Source: Nocardioides astragali (GTDB lineage Bacteria; Actinomycetota; Actinomycetes; Propionibacteriales; Nocardioidaceae). From it: a stretch of DNA of 64,000 nt. Positions within the stretch are counted from its first letter, which is position 1. The number at the start of each line of letters is the position of its first letter. The DNA lies in the NCBI RefSeq assembly GCF_024436375.1, contig NZ_JAFMZM010000004.1, positions 682,001 to 746,000 on the forward strand, read 5' to 3'. Below, piece by piece: positions 60,245 to 64,000 of this stretch. The notes beneath the pieces are model-generated. The model saw only the letters and a program-made list of their open reading frames with translations. It did no database searches and had not been told where the DNA came from. The position numbers and the translations under genes were made by a program.

Positions 60245-62734
60245 ATGAAGGCACCCCTGTCCTGGATCCTGGACTACGTCGACGTGCCCGAGGGCACCAC
60301 CACCGAGGCGCTGACCGACCGACTGACCCTCACCGGGCTCAAGCTGGAGGCCATCGAGAGCCCGGGCCGCGACATCACCGGACCGCTCGTGGTCGGGCGC
60401 GTCGTGACCATGGAGCCCGAGCCGCAGAAGAACGGCAAGACCATCAACTGGTGCACCGTGGACGTCGGAGACGCCAATGGCACCGGGGAGCCGCAGGGCA
60501 TCGTCTGCGGAGCCCACAACTTCAAGCCAGGGGACCTCGTCGTCACGGTGCTGCCGGGCGGCGTGCTGCCTGGTGGCTTCGAGATCGGCGCCCGCAAGAC
60601 CTATGGCCACCTCTCCGCCGGGATGATCTGCTCGGCGCGCGAGCTCGGGCTCGGCGAGGACCACGACGGCATCATCGTGCTGCCGGACGACGCCGGAGAG
60701 CCGGGTCAGGACGCGCGTCCGCTGCTGGGTCTCGACGAGGAGACCATCGAGTTCGAGATCAACCCCGACCGCGCGTACGCCCTGTCGCTGCGCGGCATCG
60801 CCCGCGAGGTCCTCGTCTCCGTCGAGGGTGCGAGCAACTTCCGCGACCCGGCCCTGCGTGACACCCCGCCCGCCAACGACCAGGGCCACCCGGTCGTGGT
60901 GGAGGACCCGGAGGGCTGCCCGGTCTTCGTCGCCCGCCGGGTCAGCGGGTTCGACCCCGACGCCCCGACGCCGGACCTCATCGTCCGGCGGATCACCGCC
61001 GCCGGCATGCGGCCGATCTCGCTCGCCGTCGACGTGACCAACTACGTCATGCTCGAGACCGGTCGGCCCATCCACGGTTACGACGCCGACAAGCTGCGTG
61101 GCGCGATCGTCGTACGGCGGGCGCGCGAGGGTGAACGGCTGATCACCCTCGACGGCACCAACCGCGCCCTCGACCCGGCCGACCTGGTGGTGACCGACGA
61201 CTCCGGCATCATCGGGCTCGGCGGCGTGATGGGTGGTGAGACGACCGAGATCTCCGAGTCCACCACCTCGATCCTCGTCGAGGCCGCCCACTGGGATGCC
61301 GTGTCGATGTTCCGCACCGGCCGGCGTCACAAGATCACCTCCGAGGCCGGCAAGCGCAACGAGCGCGGCGTCGACGCGACCATCTGCGAGGCGGCGGCCG
61401 ACCGGGTCGTCGAGCTGCTCGTCGAGCACGGTGGCGGCCACGCCGAGCCCGGCGTGACCGTGGTCGGGACCCCTCCGGCCATGCCGACGATCCGGATGGC
61501 CTACGACCTTCCCGAGCGGGTCGCGGGTCTCCCCATCGACTCCAGCACCGTGGTCGACCACCTCCAGGCGATCGGCTGCCGGGTCGATGCCGACGCAGAC
61601 GGTGTCGACGTGACCCCACCGCCCTGGCGCCCCGACCTGATCGCCGCGCAGGACCTCACAGAGGAGGTCATCCGGCTCGTGGGCTACGACCTCGTTCCGT
61701 CGGTGCTGCCGACGCCACCGTCGGGCCGTGGGCTGACCCGCTCGCAGCAGCTGCGGCGGCGGATCGGTCGTACGCTCGCGGGCGAGGGTTGGGTGGAGGT
61801 CGTGAACTTCCCCTTCGTCGGCACCGCGGACCTCGACGCGCTCGGCCTGGCCGCCGATGACCCGCGGCGCGACCTCCTGGGGCTGTCCAACCCGCTGAAC
61901 CACGAGGCCGGGTTCATGACCACGACCCTGCTCCCGGGCGTGCTGCGGACGGCAGGCAAGAACGTCGGCCACGGCAACACCGACCTGGCGATCTTCGAGA
62001 CCGGCACGGTCACGGTGCCGCGCCACGCCGGACCCGCGGCGATCCTGCCCGTCGACCGCCGCCCGACCGACGAGGAGTTCGAGGCGCTCGACGCGGCCCT
62101 GCCGGCTCAGCCGCTGCACCTGGCCCTCGTCGCTGCCGGCGACGCGGTCGCCGGGGGCTGGTGGGGCGAGGCCCGACCGGTGACGTGGGCCGACGCCGTC
62201 GAGGCGGTCCGTTCCGTCGCCGCGGCTCTCGGCCTGGAGGTCACTGCCTCCTCGGCGGAGCTGGCCCCGTGGCACCCGGGCCGGTGTGCCGAGCTGTCCG
62301 TCGACGGCGAGGTGATCGGTCATGCCGGCGAGATGCATCCGACCGTGTGCCAGGCCTTCGGGCTGCCGAAGCGCACGGTCGCGGCCGAGGTCGACCTCGA
62401 CCTGCTCATGGCCCGGTCGGTCCACTTGCGAAAGGCGCCCAGCTTCTCGTCGTACCCCGTGGCCAAGGAGGACGTCGCGCTCGTGGTCGACGCCTCCGTT
62501 CCGGCCGCGGACGTGGAGGCCGCGCTGCGTGAGGGCGCCGGCGAGCTCCTGGAGTCGATCCGGCTCTTCGACGTCTACACCGGCGACCAAGTGGGCAAGG
62601 GCAAGAAGTCGCTGGCCTATGCGTTGCGCTTCCGGGCTCCCGATCGCACGCTCAAGGAGGGCGAGGCGGCCGCCGCGCGCGATGCCGCCGTCGCCCTCGC
62701 CGCGGAGCGGACCGGGGCCGTTCAGCGCACCTGA
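60245..62734 (+). CDS. pheT: phenylalanyl-tRNA synthetase beta subunit
   Basis: 829 residues with the full bacterial layout: an EMAP/OB tRNA-binding domain (about 40-155, with C-G-A-H-N-F), the B3/B4 editing domain (about 210-400), the B5 domains, a degenerate synthetase core, and a C-terminal FDX-ACB anticodon-binding domain (from about 735, with S-S-Y-P-V-A-K-E-D). It removes mischarged Tyr-tRNA-Phe and helps form the active tetramer. A 17-base-pair bidirectional terminator follows 22 bases after the stop. Confidence 0.97.
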   Translation: MKAPLSWILDYVDVPEGTTTEALTDRLTLTGLKLEAIESPGRDITGPLVVGRVVTMEPEPQKNGKTINWCTVDVGDANGTGEPQGIVCGAHNFKPGDLVVTVLPGGVLPGGFEIGARKTYGHLSAGMICSARELGLGEDHDGIIVLPDDAGEPGQDARPLLGLDEETIEFEINPDRAYALSLRGIAREVLVSVEGASNFRDPALRDTPPANDQGHPVVVEDPEGCPVFVARRVSGFDPDAPTPDLIVRRITAAGMRPISLAVDVTNYVMLETGRPIHGYDADKLRGAIVVRRAREGERLITLDGTNRALDPADLVVTDDSGIIGLGGVMGGETTEISESTTSILVEAAHWDAVSMFRTGRRHKITSEAGKRNERGVDATICEAAADRVVELLVEHGGGHAEPGVTVVGTPPAMPTIRMAYDLPERVAGLPIDSSTVVDHLQAIGCRVDADADGVDVTPPPWRPDLIAAQDLTEEVIRLVGYDLVPSVLPTPPSGRGLTRSQQLRRRIGRTLAGEGWVEVVNFPFVGTADLDALGLAADDPRRDLLGLSNPLNHEAGFMTTTLLPGVLRTAGKNVGHGNTDLAIFETGTVTVPRHAGPAAILPVDRRPTDEEFEALDAALPAQPLHLALVAAGDAVAGGWWGEARPVTWADAVEAVRSVAAALGLEVTASSAELAPWHPGRCAELSVDGEVIGHAGEMHPTVCQAFGLPKRTVAAEVDLDLLMARSVHLRKAPSFSSYPVAKEDVALVVDASVPAADVEAALREGAGELLESIRLFDVYTGDQVGKGKKSLAYALRFRAPDRTLKEGEAAAARDAAVALAAERTGAVQRT

Positions 62735-62755
62735 TCGGCGCGCGCAGCACGTGAG

Positions 62756-62790
62756 CTGGCCCTTGAGTCTCCGGGAGACTCAAGGGCCAG
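62756..62790. terminator. long perfect hairpin terminator after pheT
   Basis: A 17-base perfect inverted repeat, CTGGCCCTTGAGTCTCC (62756-62772) and its complement (62774-62790), separated by one base, so the loop takes up the central pairs. It lies between convergent pheT and the RTX-type gene and can end both transcripts. Confidence 0.9.
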
Positions 62791-62807
62791 TGGCCGACCC
62801 CGAAGGG

Positions 62808-64000
62808 TCAGCCGCGCTCGCAGGAGCGGCGCACCTCCGCCGAGCAGCGGTCCCGTCCGGCCTCACCGTCGGCGCGGTCGCGACCCTGTCCGCCGCGGAC
62901 CTCGTCACGCCCCTTGCCGGCCTTGAGTCGATCGGCGCCGCCGCCTCCGAGCAGGAGGTCGTCCCCGGAGCTCCCAGCGATCTTGTCCTTCCCGGATCCG
63001 CCGACGAGCTTGTCGTGGCCGTAGCCGCCCCAGACCGCGTCAGCGCCGGGGCCGCCGTCCAGGACCACCGTCCATGGCGTCCGCGCCGTGCTGCGCGAGC
63101 CCGACGCGACCAGGCGGTCGTCGCCACCGCGGCCCATGACGCGTACGCGCGATCCCGCGGCGTGCACGTCGTCGGGCCCGGAGGTGCCCACGACGCGCAC
63201 GAGTCCGCCCGGCACGTGGATGTGCTCCCACGCGTCGATGGCCGCGGCGTACTCCACGCGCGGGTTGTAGGCGGCCAGGCAGGTGAAAGCGTCGCCCAGG
63301 CGTACGTCGGCCTCGAGGCAGCGGGCCGCCTGGAGCGCGTCGTCACCGGGTCCGCCGAGTAGCGAGCCGCCGACGAAGTCCTGCTCGCCGATCGAGTCGT
63401 CTCCCGCGCCCATGTCGGCGTCCAGACGTCGGTCGGGGTCGGGGAGGACCACCGCACCCGGCGTCCCCGGGTGCGCCACGGCGTACGTCAGGATCTCGTC
63501 GGCGTCGCCGCCGGTGAACCTGGTGCGGAGCCTGTCGACCGTCAGCAGGTAGGCCTGCACCTGGCCGGTCCACCGCAGCACCGGACGCGCATCGGCGCTC
63601 ACGGTGGACGTCGTGGCGTCCACGTGCAGGTCGGTGCCTTCCCAGCCCGGGTAGAGCGCGAGCCTGTTGGTGCCGGCTGCCAGGTCGACCGGCGCGCCGG
63701 TCAGGTCGCCGGCCCAGCTGAGCTTGTCGTCGCCGTCGCCGGTCGTGACCACGTCTGGATTGGGTGTCCCGGGCGCGACTGAACCGCTGGTGACGTAGTC
63801 GTTGCCGCCTCGGGTGTCGATCGTGTCCTTCTCGGTGTCGCTCGTGTCGCCCGAGCTCCCCCAGAGCGCCGCGCCGGCCACGACCGTGTCGCCGAGCTCG
63901 TTGCCCATGTAGGAGTCCCCACCCGTGCCGAGCAGGGTCTGGACCGTCGTGTTGCCGTCGGTCGACTCGTTGAACACCCGGTCCGCACCGGGGCCGGCGT
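62808..64000 (-). CDS. RTX-type calcium-binding repeat protein, N-terminus missing
   Basis: About 397 codons are visible, open to the window edge, so the start and any signal peptide are outside. The C-terminal 60 residues carry glycine/aspartate nonapeptides of the G-G-x-G-x-D type (G-S-S-G-D-D, G-G-G-G-A-D, G-K-G-R-D, G-G-Q-G-R-D), and more scattered G-D-G-D-D, G-A-G-D-D and G-P-G-D-D units occur earlier. These bind calcium and fold after export. The final unit contains two cysteines. No enzymatic domain is seen in the visible part. A surface or secreted structural protein is likely. Confidence 0.82.
   Translation of the reverse strand, partial: AGPGADRVFNESTDGNTTVQTLLGTGGDSYMGNELGDTVVAGAALWGSSGDTSDTEKDTIDTRGGNDYVTSGSVAPGTPNPDVVTTGDGDDKLSWAGDLTGAPVDLAAGTNRLALYPGWEGTDLHVDATTSTVSADARPVLRWTGQVQAYLLTVDRLRTRFTGGDADEILTYAVAHPGTPGAVVLPDPDRRLDADMGAGDDSIGEQDFVGGSLLGGPGDDALQAARCLEADVRLGDAFTCLAAYNPRVEYAAAIDAWEHIHVPGGLVRVVGTSGPDDVHAAGSRVRVMGRGGDDRLVASGSRSTARTPWTVVLDGGPGADAVWGGYGHDKLVGGSGKDKIAGSSGDDLLLGGGGADRLKAGKGRDEVRGGQGRDRADGEAGRDRCSAEVRRSCERG

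Noticed and set aside
58784..62590. Open frame of 1268 codons on the minus strand, antisense to pheST
   Set aside because: It mirrors the GC-rich third positions of pheS and pheT. Its composition is Arg/Gly/His/Asp-rich with no domain, and the plus strand is certainly coding.
62756..62790. Attachment site or transposon end
   Set aside because: The inverted repeat sits exactly between convergent genes and has terminator shape; no mobile gene is near.

Overview
The window is a stretch of high-GC actinobacterial chromosome. The codon usage, the hisE-hisG, infC-rpmI-rplT and pheST gene orders, an FMN-riboswitch rib operon and many leaderless promoters (TANNNT followed 6-9 bases later by the ATG or GTG) all fit a Nocardioides-like member of the Propionibacteriales. 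That placement is inferred from gene content and not from a marker alignment. No insertion sequence, prophage, CRISPR array or rRNA operon was seen. This is a conserved core region with a few accessory islands.

Layout. 1-8 kb: the end of a PrmC-related methyltransferase gene, serB, an ABC ATPase, an NfeD/SPFH/TauE membrane cluster, an alpha/beta hydrolase and a membrane-bound PP2C phosphatase. 8-17.8 kb: a three-gene ABC-2 exporter, a secreted CAP protein, a siroheme synthase-type protein, two convergent SpoU methyltransferases, peptide deformylase, and a coupled pair of acyl-CoA dehydrogenases controlled by a promoter with a perfect palindrome. 17.8-29.3 kb: an aromatic amino acid decarboxylase, guaB1 with a coupled sulfotransferase and nucleosidase, a DNA-binding-domain-less LysR effector domain, a BCCT transporter, a short family A DNA polymerase and a VanZ-like protein. 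29.3-36.2 kb: a complete gamma-glutamylation catabolic island (amidohydrolase, SDR, aldehyde dehydrogenase, glutamine synthetase-like ligase, GntR regulator, APC permease). It has a dehydrogenase where the putrescine pathway has an oxidase, so ethanolamine or another amino alcohol is the likelier substrate. 36.3 kb: tRNA-Leu(GAG). 36.4-42.2 kb: an M20 peptidase, then an FMN riboswitch followed by ribD-ribE-pnuC-like-ribBA-ribH. 42.2-49.1 kb: hisE-hisG-PH protein, an epimerase, acetyltransferases, a P-loop kinase, a D-threonine aldolase-like enzyme and an SseB protein. 49.1-51.8 kb: infC-rpmI-rplT and a third SpoU methyltransferase. 51.8-54.4 kb: a WYL regulator divergent from an epoxide hydrolase. 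54.4-59 kb: a two-component island in which one response regulator lies between two kinases, the second fused to a large membrane domain. 59-62.7 kb: pheS-pheT behind a short leader ORF with competing RNA stems. 62.8-64 kb: an RTX-type repeat protein cut by the window edge.

The genes best described as working together are the rib operon (GTP and ribulose 5-phosphate to riboflavin, FMN-controlled, with its own transporter), the gamma-glutamylation island, the translation-factor operon and the two-component island. The most interesting unexplained signals are the pheST leader, the kinase/membrane-domain fusion, and the palindromes lying on leaderless promoters upstream of the acyl-CoA dehydrogenase pair and the epoxide hydrolase.
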